A DNA stretch of 50,674 nt, from NCBI RefSeq assembly GCF_000003605.2, contig NW_003116808.1, forward strand, positions 1 through 50,674, given 5' to 3'. The position numbers were made by a program, and so were the translations under genes. Each line of letters starts with the position of its first letter. The first letter of the stretch is position 1. This document shows positions 23,448-35,905 of this stretch, piece after piece. Origin of the DNA: Saccoglossus kowalevskii. Its lineage: Eukaryota; Hemichordata; Enteropneusta; Harrimaniidae. The notes under the pieces were generated by a model, which did not search any database, had not been told where the DNA came from, and saw only the letters and a list, made by a program, of their open reading frames with translations.

Positions 23448-25499
23448 GCACTATATGAGGGAGAGTGAGAGAGTCACATGACTTGTATTTTTCCCTCAAA
23501 TAGTATTCCATTCTCTCCCAGCATCATGTCTGCTGTTCTATTGATCTTTGTAACCATGGTATTTGACACAGGAGACATGACAAAGGGATAAAATAGAGCA
23601 CTATATGAGGGAGAGTGAGAGAGTCACATGACTTGTATTTTTTACTCAAATAGTATTCCATTCTCTCCCAGCATCATGTCTGCTGTTCTATTGATCTTTG
23701 TAACCATGGTATTTGACACAGGAGACATAACAGGATAAAATAGAGCACTATATGAGGGAGAGTGAGAGAGTCACATGACTTGTATTTTTTACTCAAATAG
23801 TATTCCATTCTCCCCCAGCATCATGTCTACTGTTCTATTGATCTTTGTAACCATGGTATTTGACACAGGAGACATGACAACAGGATAAAATAGAGCACTA
23901 TATGAGGGAGAGTGAGAGAGTCACATGACTTGTATTTTTCCCTCAAATAGTATTCCGTTCTCTCCCAGCATCATGTCTACTGTTCTATTGATCTTTGTAA
24001 CCATGGTATTTGACACAGGAGACATAACAACAGGATAAAATAGAGCACTATATGAGGGAGAGTGAGAGAGTCACATGACTTGTATTTTTTACTCAAATAG
24101 TATTCCATTCTCCCCCAGCATCATGTCTACTGTTCTATTGATCTTTGTAACCATGGTATTTGACACAGGAGACATAACAAAGGGATAACATAGAGCACTA
24201 TATGACGGAGAGTGAGAGTCACATGACTTGTATTTTTCCCTCAAATAGTATTCCATTCTCTCCCAGCATCATGTCTACTGTTCTATTGATTTTTGTAACC
24301 ATGGTATTTGACACAGGAGACATGACAACAGGATAAAATAGAGCACTATATGAGGGAGAGTTGGAGAGTCACATGACTTGTATTTTACCCTCAAATAGTA
24401 TTCCATTCTCTCCCAGCATCATGTCTACTGTTCTATTGATCTTTGTAACCATGGTATTTGACATGACAACAGGATAAAATAGAGCACTATATGAGGGAGA
24501 GTGAGAGAGTCACATGACTTGCATTTTACCCTCAAATAGTATTCCATTCTCCCCCAGCATCATGTCTACTGTTCTATTGATCTTTGTAACCATGGTATTT
24601 GACATGACAACAGGATAAAATAGAGCCCTATATGAGGGAGCATGAGAGAGTCACATAACTTGTATTTTTCCATCAAATGGTATTCCGTTCTCTCCCAGCA
24701 TCATGTCTACTGTTCTATTGATCTTTGTAACCATGGTATTTTACACAGGAGACATGACAACGGGATAAAATAGAGTACTATATGAGGGAGAGTGAGAGTC
24801 ACATGACTTGTATTTTTCCCCTCAAATAGTATTCCATTCTCTTCCAGCATCATGTCTACTGTTCTATTGATCTTTGTAATCATAGTATTAGACAAAGGAG
24901 ACATGACAACAGGATAAAATAGAGCACTATATGAGGGAGAGTGGGAGAGTCACATGACTTGTATTTTACCCTCAAATAGTATTCCATTCTCTCCCAGCAT
25001 CATGTCTTCTGTTCTATTGATTTTTGTAACCATGGTATTTGACAGAGGAGACATGACAACAGGATAAAATAGAACACTATATGAGGGAGAGTGGGAGAGT
25101 CACATGACTTGTATTTTACCCTCAAATAGTATTCCATTCTCTCAAGCATCATGTCTACTTTTCTACTGATCTTTGTAACCATGGTATTTGACACAGGAGA
25201 CATGACAACAGGATAAAATAGAGCACTATATGAGGGAGAGTTGGAGAGTCACATGACTTGTATTTTACCCTCAAATAGTATTCCATTCTCTCCCAGCATC
25301 ATGTCTACTTTTCTACTGATCTTTGTAACCATGGTATTTGACACAGGAGACATGACAACGGGATAAAATAGAGCACTATATGAGGGAGAGTGGGAGCGTC
25401 ACATGACTTGTATTTTACCCTCAAATAGTATTCCATTCTCTCCCAGCATCATGTCTACTGTTCTATTGATCTTTGTAACCATGGTATTTGACATGACAA

Positions 25500-27522
25500 C
25501 AGGATAAAATAGAGCACTATATGAGGGAGAGTGAGAGAGTCACATGACTTGCATTTTACCCTCAAATAGTATTCCATTCTCCCCCAGCATCATGTCTACT
25601 GTTCTATTGATCTTTGTAACCATGGTATTTGACAGAGGAGACGTGACAACAGGATAAAATAGAGCACTATATGAGGGAGAGTGAGAGAGTCACATGACTT
25701 GCATTTTACCCTCAAATAGTATTCCATTCTCCCCCAGCATCATGTCTACTGTTCTATTGATCTTTGTAACCATGGTATTTGACATGGCAACAGGATAAAA
25801 TAGAGCCCTATATGGGGGAGCATGAGAGAGTCACATAACTTGTATTTTTCCATCAAATAGTATTCCGTTCTCTCCCAGCATCATGTCTACTGTTCTATTG
25901 ATCTTTGTAACCATGGTATTTTACACAGGAGACATGACAACAGGATAAAATAGAGTACTATATGAGGGAGAGTGAGAGTCACATGACTTGTATTTTTCCC
26001 CTCAAATAGTATTCCATTCTCTTCCAGCATCATGTCTACTGTTCTATTGATCTTTGTAATCATAGTATTAGACAGAGGAGACATGACAACAGGATAAAAT
26101 AGAGCACTATATGAGGGAGAGTGGGAGAGTCACGTGACTTGTATTTTACCCTCAAATAGTATTCCATTCTCTCCCAGCATCATGTTTTCTGTTCTATTGA
26201 TTTTTGTAACCATGGTATTTGACAGAGGAGACATGACAACAGGATAAAATAGAGCACTATATGAGGGAGAGTGGGAGAGACACATGACTTGTATTTTTCC
26301 CTTAAATAGTATTCCATTCTTTCCCAGCATCATGTCTACTGTTCTATTGATCTTTGTAACCATGGTATTTGACACATAACAACAGGATTAAATAGAGCAC
26401 TATATGAGGGAGAGTGGGAGAGTCACATGACTTGTATTTTACCCTCAAATAGTATTCCATTCTCTCCCAGCATCATGTCTACTTTTCTACTGATCTTTGT
26501 AACCATGGTATTTGACACAGGAGACATGACAACGGGATAAAATAGAGCACTATATGAGGGAGAGTGAGAGTCACATGACTTGCATTTTACCCTCAAATAG
26601 TATTCCATTCTCTCCCAGCATCATGTCTACTGTTCTATTGATCTTTGTAACCATGGTATTTGACATGACAACAGGATAAAATAGAGCACTATATGAGGGA
26701 GAGTGAGAGAGTCACATGACTTGCATTTTACCCTCAAATAGTATTCCATTCTCCCCCAGCATCATGTCTACTGTTCTATTGATCTTTGTAACCATGGTAT
26801 TTGACAGAGGAGACATGACAACAGGATAAAATAGAGCACTATATGAGGGAGAGTGAGAGAGTCACATGACTTGCATTTTACCCTCAAATAGTATTCCATT
26901 CTCCCCCAGCATCATGTCTACTGTTCTATTGATCTTTGTAACCATGGTATTTGACATGACAACAGGATAAAATAGAGCCCTATATGAGGGAGCATGAGAG
27001 AGTCACATAACTTGTATTTTTCCATCAAATAGTATTCCGTTCTCTCCCAGCATCATGTCTACTGTTCTATTGATCTTTGTAACCATGGTATTTTACACAG
27101 GAGACATGACAACAGGATAAAATAGAGTACTATATGAGGGAGAGTGAGAGTCACATGACTTGTATTTTTCCCCTCAAATAGTATTCCATTCTCTTCCAGC
27201 ATCATGTCTACTGTTCTATTGATCTTTGTAATCATAGTATTAGACAGAGGAGACATGACAACAGGATAAAATAGAGCACTATATGAGAGAGAGTGGGAGA
27301 GTCACATGACTTGTATTTTACCCTCAAATAGTATTCCATTCTCTCCCAGCATCATGTCTTCTGTTCTATTGATTTTTGTAACCATGGTATTTGACAGAGG
27401 AGACATGACAACAGGATAAAATAGAGCACTATATGAGGGAGAGTGGGAGAGACACATGACTTGTATTTTTCCCTTAAATAGTATTCCATTCTTTCCCAGC
27501 ATCATGTCTACTGTTCTATTGA
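25500..27522. repeat. adjacent eight-monomer higher-order repeat, 1,172-bp unit
   Basis: Unit 1 (25,500-26,671) is followed at 26,672 by a second copy running to about 27,522. The order of variants is conserved: a CCCCCAGC monomer with GACAGAGGAG, a CCCCCAGC 141-bp monomer, GAGGGAGCATGAG or its GGGGGAGC form, GAGTACTATATG, CCCCTCAAATAG with CTCTTCCAGC, AATCATAGTATTAGAC, and ATGTTTTCTG/ATGTCTTCTG with GATTTTTGT. An earlier relative lacking one monomer covers about 24,430-25,100 (offset about 1,180). Confidence 0.85.
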
Positions 27523-27559
27523 TCTTTGTAACCATGGTATTTGACAGAGGAGACATGAC

Positions 27560-28478
27560 AACAGGATAAAATAGAGCACTATATGAGGGAGGGTGGGAGA
27601 GTCACATGACTTGTATTTTACCCTCAAATAGTATTCCATTCTCTCCCAGCATCATGTTTTCTGTTCTATTGATTTTTGTGACCATGGTATTTGACAGAGG
27701 AGACATGACAACAGGATAAAATAGAGCACTATATGAGGGAGAGTGGGAGAGACACATGACTTGTATTTTTCCCTTAAATAGTATTCCATTCTTTCCCAGC
27801 ATCATGTCTACTGTTCTATTGATCTTTGTAACCATGGTATTTGACACATAACAACAGGATTAAATAGAGCACTATATGAGGGAGAGGGGGAGAGTCACAT
27901 GACTTGTATTTTACCCTCAAATAGTATTCCATTCTCTCAAGCATCATGTCTACTTTTCTACTGATCTTTGTAACCATGGTAGTTGACACAGGAGACATGA
28001 CAACAGGATAAAATAGAGCACTATATGAGGGAGAGTGAGATAGTCACATGACTTGGATTTTTCTCTCAAACAGTATTCCATTCTCTACCAGCATCATGTC
28101 TACTGTTCTATTGATCTTTGTAACTATGGTATTTGACATAACAACAGGATAAAATAGAGCACTATATGAGGGAGAGTGAGATAGTCACATGACTTGTATT
28201 TTACCCTCAAATAGTATTCCATTCTCTCCCAGCATCATGTCTACTTTTCTACTGATCTTTGTAACCATGGTATTTGACACAGGAGACATGACAACGGAAT
28301 AAAATAGAGCATTATATGAGGGAGAGTGAGAGAGTCACATGACTTGTATTTTTCCCTCAAATAGTATTCCATTCTCTCCCAGCATCATGTCTTCTGTTCT
28401 ATTGATTTTTGTAACCATGGTATTTGACAGAGGAGACATGACAACAGGATAAAATAGAGCACTATATGAGGGAGAGTG
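27560..28478. repeat. 0.92-kb block duplicated at 40,951 (offset 13,391)
   Basis: Ordered variants are GAGGGAGGGTGGGAG, TTTTTGTGACCATGG, GAGAGACACATGAC, CATTCTTTCCCAGC, GACACATAACAACAGG with GATTAAATAG, the GAGAGGGGGAG tract, CTCTCAAGC, CTCTCAAACAGTATTCC, GTAACTATGG and ACGGAATAAAATAG. All recur at a constant 13,391-bp offset. Similar but less exact copies lie at about 37,753 and 39,369. Confidence 0.9.
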
Positions 28479-28664
28479 AGAGTCACATGACTTGTATTTT
28501 TCCCCTCAAATAGTATTCCATTCTCTTCCAGCATCATGTCTACTGTTCTATTGATCTTTGTAACCATGGTATTTGACAGAGGAGACATGACAACAGGATA
28601 AAATAGAGCACTATATGAGGTAGAGTGGGAGAGTCACATGACTTGTATTTTACCCTCAAATAGT

Positions 28665-29155
28665 ATTCCGTTCTCTCCCAGCATCATGTCTACTGTTCTA
28701 TTGATCTTTGTAACCATGGTATTTTACACAGGAGACATGACAACGGGATAAAATAGAGTACTATATGAGGGAGAGTGAGAGTCACATGACTTGTATTTTT
28801 CCCCTCAGATAGTATTCCATTCTCTTCCAGCATCATGTCTACTGTTCTATTGATCGTTGTAATCATAGTATTAGACAAAGGAGACATGACAACAGGATAA
28901 AATAGAGCACTATATGAGGGAGAGTGAGAGTCACATGACTTGCATTTTACCCTCAAATAGTATTCCATTCTCTCCCAGCATCATGTCTACTTTTCTACTG
29001 ATCTTTGTAACCATGGTATTTGACATAGGAGAAATGACAACAGGATAAAATAGAGCACTATATGAGGGAGAGTGAGAGAGTCACATGATTTGTATTTTCC
29101 CGTCAAATAGTATTCCATTCTCTCCCAGCATCATGTCTACTGTTCTATTGATCTT
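28665..29155. repeat. 3-4-monomer block, copy 1 (offset 1,160)
   Basis: Ordered variants GAGTACTATATG, CCCCTCAGATAG, ATTGATCGTTGTAATC, GTATTAGACAAAGG, GACATAGGAGAAATGAC and GTCACATGATTTG recur 1,160 bp downstream without visible change. The CTCAGATAG and GATCGTTG variants were seen only in these two copies. Confidence 0.88.
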
Positions 29156-29824
29156 TGTAACCAAGGTATTTGACATGACAACAGGATAAAATAGAGCCCT
29201 ATATGAGGGAGAGTGAGAGAGTCACATGATTTGTATTTTCCCGTCAAATAGTATTCCATTCTCTCCCAGCATCATGTCTACTGTTCTATTGATCTTTGTA
29301 ACCAAGGTATTTGACATGACAACGGGATAAAATAGAGCACTATATGAGGGAGAGTGAGAGTCACATGACTTGTATTTTTCCCCTCAAATAGTATTCCATT
29401 CTCTTCCAGCATCATGTCTACTGTTCTATTGATCTTTGTAACCATGGTATTTGACAGAGGAGACATGACAACAGGATAAAATAGAGCACTATATGAGGGA
29501 GAGTGGGAGAGTCACATGACTTGTATTTTACCCTCAAATAGTATTCCATTCTCCCCCAGCATCATGTCTACTGTTCTATTGATCTTTGTAACCATGGTAT
29601 TTGACATGACAACAGGATAAAATAGAGCACTATATGAGGGAGAGTGAGAGAGTCACATGACTTGCATTTTACCCTCAAATAGTATTCCATTCTCCCCCAG
29701 CATCATGTCTACTGTTCTATTGATCTTTGTAACCATGGTATTTGACATGACAACAGGATAAAATAGAGCCCTATATGAGGGAGCATGAGAGAGTCACATA
29801 ACTTGTATTTTTCCATCAAATAGT

Positions 29825-30315
29825 ATTCCGTTCTCTCCCAGCATCATGTCTACTGTTCTATTGATCTTTGTAACCATGGTATTTTACACAGGAGACATGA
29901 CAACGGGATAAAATAGAGTACTATATGAGGGAGAGTGAGAGTCACATGACTTGTATTTTTCCCCTCAGATAGTATTCCATTCTCTTCCAGCATCATGTCT
30001 ACTGTTCTATTGATCGTTGTAATCATAGTATTAGACAAAGGAGACATGACAACAGGATAAAATAGAGCACTATATGAGGGAGAGTGAGAGTCACATGACT
30101 TGCATTTTACCCTCAAATAGTATTCCATTCTCTCCCAGCATCATGTCTACTTTTCTACTGATCTTTGTAACCATGGTATTTGACATAGGAGAAATGACAA
30201 CAGGATAAAATAGAGCACTATATGAGGGAGAGTGAGAGAGTCACATGATTTGTATTTTCCCGTCAAATAGTATTCCATTCTCTCCCAGCATCATGTCTAC
30301 TGTTCTATTGAACTT
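29825..30315. repeat. 3-4-monomer block, copy 2 (offset 1,160)
   Basis: Second copy of 28,665-29,155. It is entered from a GAGGGAGCATGAG monomer (the first copy is not) and is left at ATTGAACTTTG, where the first copy reads ATTGATCTTTG then ACCAAGG. Confidence 0.88.
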
Positions 30316-31107
30316 TGTAACCATGGTATTTGACATGACAACAGGATAAAATAGAGCACTATATGAGGGAGAGTGAGAGAGTCACATGACTTGCATTTTA
30401 CCCTCAAATAGTATTCCATTCTCCCCCAGCATCATGTCTACTGTTCTATTGATCTTTGTAACCATGGTATTTGACATGACAACAGGATAAAATAGAGCCT
30501 TATATGAGGGAGCATGAGAGAGTCACATAACTTGTATTTTTCCATCAAATAGTATTCCGTTCTCTCCCAGCATCATGTCTACTGTTCTAGTGATCTTTGT
30601 AAACATGGTAGTTGACACAGGAGACATGACAACAGGATAAAATAGAGAACTATATGAGGGAGAGTGAGACAGTCACATGACTTGTATTTTTCCTTCAAAT
30701 AGTATTCCATTCTCTCCCAGCATCATGTCTTCTGTTCTATTGATCTTTGTAATCATGGTGTTTGACAGAGGAGACATGACAACTGGATAAAATAGAGCAC
30801 TATATGAGGGAGAGTGAGAGAGTCACATGACTTGCATTTTTCCTTCAAATAGTATTCCATTCTCTCCCAGCATCATATCTACTGTTCTATTGATCTTTGT
30901 AACCATAGTATTTGACACAGGAGACATGAAAACAGGATAAAATAGAGCACTATATGAGGGAGAGTGAGAGAGTCACATGACGTGCATTTTTCCCTCAAAT
31001 AGTATTCCATTCTCTCCCAGCATCATGTCTTCAGTTCTATTGATTTTTGTAACCATGGTATTTGACAGAGGATACATGACAACAGGATAAAATAGAGCAC
31101 TATATGA
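30296..31107. repeat. ~5.5-monomer block, copy 1 (offset 1,480)
   Basis: Ordered markers are ATTGAACTTTG, CCCCCAGC, GAGGGAGCATGAG, TGTTCTAGTGATC with AACATGGTAGTTGAC, GAGACAGTCAC, ATCATGGTGTTTGAC and GAAAACAGG. They recur ten monomers downstream. This is the third copy of the GAGACAGTCAC block named in domain A. Confidence 0.85.
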
Positions 31108-31239
31108 GGGAGAGTGAGAGAGTCACATGACTTGTATTTTCCCGTCAAATAGTATTCCATTCTCTCCCAGCATCATGTCTACTGTTCTATTGATCTTTGT
31201 AACCATGGTATTTGACACAGGAGACATGACAACAGGATA

Positions 31240-32130
31240 AAATAGAGCACTATATGAGGGAGAGTGGGAGAGTCACATGACTTGTATTTTACCCTCAAAT
31301 AGTATTCCATTCTCTCCCAGCATCATGTCTACTTTTCTACTGATCTTTGTAACCATGGTATTTGACACAGGAGACATGACAACGGGATAAAATAGAGCAC
31401 TATATGAGGGAGAGTGAGAGTCACATGACTTGCATTTTACCCTCAAATAGTATTCCATTCTCTCCCAGCATCATGTCTACTGTTCTATTGATCTTTGTAA
31501 CCATGGTATTTAACACAGGAGACATGACAACAGGATAAAATAGAGCACTATATGAGGGAGAGTGAGAGAGTCACATGACTTGCATTTTACCCTCAAATAG
31601 TATTCCATTCTCTCCCAGCATCATGTCTACTGTTCTATTGATCTTTGTAACCATGGTATTTGACAGAGGAGACATGACAACTGATTAAAATAGAGCACTA
31701 TATGAGGGAGAGTGAGAGAGTGACATGACTTGCATTTTACCCTCAAATAGTATTCCATTATCTCCCAGCATCATATCTACTGTTCTATTGAACTTTGTAA
31801 CCATGGTATTTGACATGACAACAGGATAAAATAGAGCACTATATGAGGGAGAGTGAGAGAGTCACATGACTTGCATTTTACCCTCAAATAGTATTCCATT
31901 CTCCCCCAGCATCATGTCTACTGTTCTATTGATCTTTGTAACCATGGTATTTGACATGACAACAGGATAAAATAGAGCCCTATATGAGGGAGCATGAGAG
32001 AGTCACATAACTTGTAGTTTTCCATCAAATAGTATTCCGTTCTCTCCCAGCATCATGTCTACTGTTCTAGTGATCTTTGTAAACATGGTAGTTGACACAG
32101 GAGACATGACAACAGGATAAAATAGAGCAC
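31240..32130. repeat. ~6-monomer block, copy 1 (offset 2,068)
   Basis: Ordered markers are GAGAGTGGGAGAG with TTTTCTACTGATC, a 148-bp copy, ACAACTGATTAAAATAG, GAGTGACATGAC, ATATCTACTG with ATTGAACTTTG, a CCCCCAGC 141-bp copy, GAGGGAGCATGAG, and TGTTCTAGTGATC. They recur 14 monomers downstream. Confidence 0.85.
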
Positions 32131-32587
32131 TATATGAGGGAGAGTGAGACAGTCACATGCCTTGTATTTTTCCTTCAAATAGTATTCCATTCTCTCCCAG
32201 CATCATGTCTTCTGTTCTATTGATCTTTGTAATCATGGTGTTTGACAGAGGAGACATGACAACTGGATAAAATAGAGCACTATATGAGGGAGAGTGAGAG
32301 AGTCACATGACTTGCATTTTTCCTTCAAATAGTATTCCATTCTCTCCCAGCATCATATCTACTGTTCTATTGATCTTTGTAACCATGGTATTTGACACAG
32401 GAGACATGAAAACAGGATAAAATAGAGCACTATATGAGGGAGAGTGAGAGAGTCACATGACTTGTATTTTTCCCTCAAATAGTATTCCATTCTCTCCCAG
32501 CATCATGTCTTCTGTTCTATTGATTTTTGTAACCATGGTATTTGACAGAGGAGACATGACAACAGGATAAAATAGAGCACTATATGA
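31776..32587. repeat. ~5.5-monomer block, copy 2 (offset 1,480)
   Basis: Second copy of 30,296-31,107. It overlaps both the 2,068-bp-offset block and the 23-kb-offset block, so three different exchanges meet here. Confidence 0.85.
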
Positions 32588-33319
32588 GGGAGAGTGGGAG
32601 AGTCACATGACTTGTATTTTACCCTCAAATAGTATTCCATTCTCTCAAGCATCATGTCTACTTTTCTACTGATTGTTGTAACCATGGTATTTGATACAGG
32701 AGACATGACAACAGGATAAAATAGAGCACTATATGAGGGAGAGTGAGAGAGTCACATGACTTGCATTTTATCCTCAAATAGTATTCCATTCTCCCCAGCA
32801 TCATGTCTACTCTTCTATTGATCTTTGTAACCATGGTATTTGACATAACAACAGGATAAAATAGAGCACTATATGAGGGAGAGTAGGAGAGTCACATGAC
32901 TTGTATTTTTCTCTCAAATAGTATTCCATTCTCTCCCAGCATCATGTCTACTTTTCTACTGATCTTTGTAACCATGGTATTTCACACAGGAGACATGACA
33001 ACGGGAAAAAATAGAGCACTATATGAGGGAGAGTGAGAGTCACATGACTTGTATTTTTCCCCTCAAATAGTATTCCATTCTCTTTCAGCATCATGTCTAC
33101 TGTTCTATTGATCTTTGTAATCATACTATTTGACACAGGAGACATGACAATAGGATAAAATAGAGCACTATATGAGGGAGAGTGAGAGAGTCACACGACT
33201 TGTATTTTCCCGTCAAATAGTAATCCATTCTCTCCCAGCATCATGTCTACTGTTCTATTGATCTTTGTAACCATGGTATTTGACACAGGAGACATGACAA
33301 CAGGATAAAATAGAGCACA
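32040..33319. repeat. 1.28-kb block, partner of 8,800-10,080
   Basis: Partner copy inside domain C. It shares all the ordered variants of the first copy. Scattered differences include CATGCCTTG near 32,158, GAAAACAGG near 32,409, GTCACATGAC in place of GTCGCATGAC near 33,040, and a one-base loss in the CCCC run near 32,794 that shifts the offset by one. Confidence 0.88.
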
Positions 33320-34198
33320 ATATGAGGGAGAGTGGGAGAGTCACATGACTTGTATTTTACCCTCAAATAGTATTCCATTCTCTCCCAGCATCATGTCTAC
33401 TTTTCTACTGATCTTTGTAACCATGGTATTTGACACAGGAGACATGACAACGGGATAAAATAGAGCACTATATGAGGGAGAGTGAGAGTCACATGACTTG
33501 CATTTTACCCTCAAATAGTATTCCATTCTCTCCCAGCATCATGTCTACTGTTCTATTGATCTTTGTAACCATGGTATTTGACACAGGAGACATGACAACA
33601 GGATAAAATAGAGCACTATATGAGGGAGAGTGAGAGAGTCACATGACTTGCATTTTACCCTCAAATAGTATTCCATTCTCTCCCAGCATCATGTCTACTG
33701 TTCTATTGATCTTTGTAACCATGGTATTTGACAGAGGAGACATGACAACTGATTAAAATAGAGCACTATATGAGGGAGAGTGAGAGAGTGACATGACTTG
33801 CATTTTACCCTCAAATAGTATTCCATTCTCTCCCAGCATCATATCTACTGTTCTATTGAACTTTGTAACCATGGTATTTGACATGACAACAGGATAAAAT
33901 AGAGCACTATATGAGGGAGAGTGAGAGAGTCACATGACTTGCATTTTACCCTCAAATAGTATTCCATTCTCCCCCAGCATCATGTCTACTGTTCTATTGA
34001 TCTTTGTAACCATGGTATTTGACATGACAACAGGATAAAATAGAGCCCTATATGAGGGAGCATGAGAGAGTCACATAACTTGTATTTTTCCATCAAATAG
34101 TATTCCGTTCTCTCCCAGCATCATGTCTACTGTTCTAGTGATCTTTGTAAACATGGTAGTTGACACAGGAGACATGACAACAGGATAAAATAGAGCAC
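33308..34198. repeat. ~6-monomer block, copy 2 (offset 2,068)
   Basis: Second copy of 31,240-32,130 with a few substitutions (TTTGACACAGG for the other copy's TTTAACACAGG; CCATTCTCTCC for CCATTATCTCC). After about 34,198 it continues as GAGAGTGGGAGAG, where the first copy has GAGACAGTCAC. Confidence 0.85.
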
Positions 34199-34999
34199 TA
34201 TATGAGGGAGAGTGGGAGAGTCACATGACTTGTATTTTACCCTCAAATAGTATTCCATTCTCTCCCAGCATCATGTCTACTTTTCTACTGATCATTGTAA
34301 CCATGGTATTTGACATAACAACAGGATAAAATAGAGCACTATATGAGGGAGAGTTACATGACTTGTATTTTACCTTCAAATAGTATTCCATTCTCTCCCA
34401 GCATCATGTCTACTGTTCTATTGATCTTTGTAACCATGATATTTGACAGAGGAGACATGACAACAGGATACAATAGAGCACTATATGAGGGAGAGTGGGA
34501 GAGTCACATGACTTGCATTTTTCCCTCAAATAGTATTCCATTCTCTCCCAGCATCATATCTACTGTTCTATTGATCTTTGTAACCATGGTATTTGACACA
34601 GGAGACATGACAACTGGATAAAATAGAGCACTATATGAGGGAGAGTGAGAGAGTCACATGACTTGTATTTTTCCCCTCAAATAGTATTCCATTCTCTTCC
34701 AGCATCATGTCTACTGTTCTATTGATCTTTGTAATCATAGTATTTGACACAGGAGACATGACAACAGGATAAAACAGAGCACTATATGAGGGAGAGTGAG
34801 AGAGTCACATGACTTGCATTTTCCCGTCAAATAGTATTCCATTCTCTTCCAGCATCATGTCTACTGTTCTATTGATCTTTGTAACCATGGTATTTTACAC
34901 AGGAGACATGACAACGGGATAACATGGAGCACTATATGAGGGAGAGTGTGAGAGTCACATGACTTGTATTTTTCCCTCAAATAGTATTCCATTCTCTCC

Positions 35000-35905
35000 C
35001 AGCATCATGTCTACTGTTCTAGTGATCTTTGTAACCATGGTATTTGACACAGGAGACATGACAACAGGATAAAAATAGAGCACTATATGAGGGAGAGTGA
35101 GAGAGTGACATGACTTGCATTTTACCCTCAAATAGTATTCCATTCTCTCCCAGCATCATGTCTTCTGTTCTATTGATCTTTGTAACCATGGTATTTGACA
35201 GAGGAGACATGACAACAGGATAAAATAGAGCACTATATGAGGGAGAGTGGGAGAGTCACATGACTTGTATTTTACCCTCAAATAGTATTCCATTCTCTCA
35301 AGCATCATGTCTACTTTTCTACTGATCTTTGTAACCATGGTATTTGACACAGGAGACATGACAACAGGATAAAATAGAGCACTATATGTGGGAGAGTGGG
35401 AGAGTCACATGACTTGCATTTTACCATCAAATATTATTCCATTCTCTCCCAGCATCATGTCTACTGTTCTATTGATCTTTGTAACCATGGTATTTGACAG
35501 AGGAGACATGACAACTGATTAAAATAGAGCACTATATAAGGGAGAGTGAGAGTGACATGACTTGCATTTTACCCTCAAATAGTATTCCATTCTCTCCCAG
35601 CATCATATCTACTGTTCTATTGATCTTTGTAACCATGGTATTTGACATGACAACAGGATAAAATAGAGCACTATATGAAGGAGAGTGAGAGAGTCACATG
35701 ACTTGCATTTCACCCTCAAATAGTATTCCATTCTCCCCCAGCATCATGTCTACTGTTCTATTGATCTTTGTAACCAAGGTATTTGACATGACAACAGGAT
35801 AAAATAGAGCCCTATATGAGGGAGCATGAGAGAGTCACATGACTTGTATTTTCCCGTCAAATAGTATTCCGTTCTCTCCCAGCATCCTGTATACTGTTCT
35901 ATTGA
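35000..35905. repeat. 0.9-kb block duplicated at 48,416 (offset 13,416)
   Basis: Ordered markers are GAGTGACATGAC, the ATGTCTTCTG and CTCTCAAGC pair, CACTATATGTGGGAG, TTTTACCATCAAAT, ACAACTGATTAAAATAG, ATATCTACTG 141-bp, GCATTTCACCCTC, ACCAAGGTATTTGAC, and the GAGCATG monomer with CATCCTGT. The offset is 13,417 before and 13,416 after a one-base insertion (GATAAAAATAG near 35,080), then 13,418 after a two-base loss near 35,550. Confidence 0.87.

Larger units (their letters stand above)
10081..24360. repeat. array domain B: more homogeneous 150-bp monomers
   Basis: Most monomers here are full 150-bp copies. Diagnostic variants are ATGTCTGCTGTTC, TTTTTTACTCAAATAG, ACAAAGGGATAAAA, ATATGAGGAAGAG with GTAACATGAC, the 147-bp ACATAACAGG form and, in the second half, TATCTTTCCCTC and CCATGCTATTTTAC. 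The TTTTCTACTGATC lineage that is common on both sides is absent except for one island near 12,640-12,980. This is the part of the array where minus-strand frames stay open longest, because fewer copies carry the frame-shifting 2-bp loss. The uniformity suggests a more recent amplification or local homogenisation than in the flanking domains. Confidence 0.75.

Noticed and set aside
34343-34621. A single plus-strand open frame of 92 codons
   Set aside because: It is open only because one monomer reads GAGAGTTACATGAC and the next GGATACAATAG, removing stops that the consensus has on this strand. It is ordinary satellite sequence.
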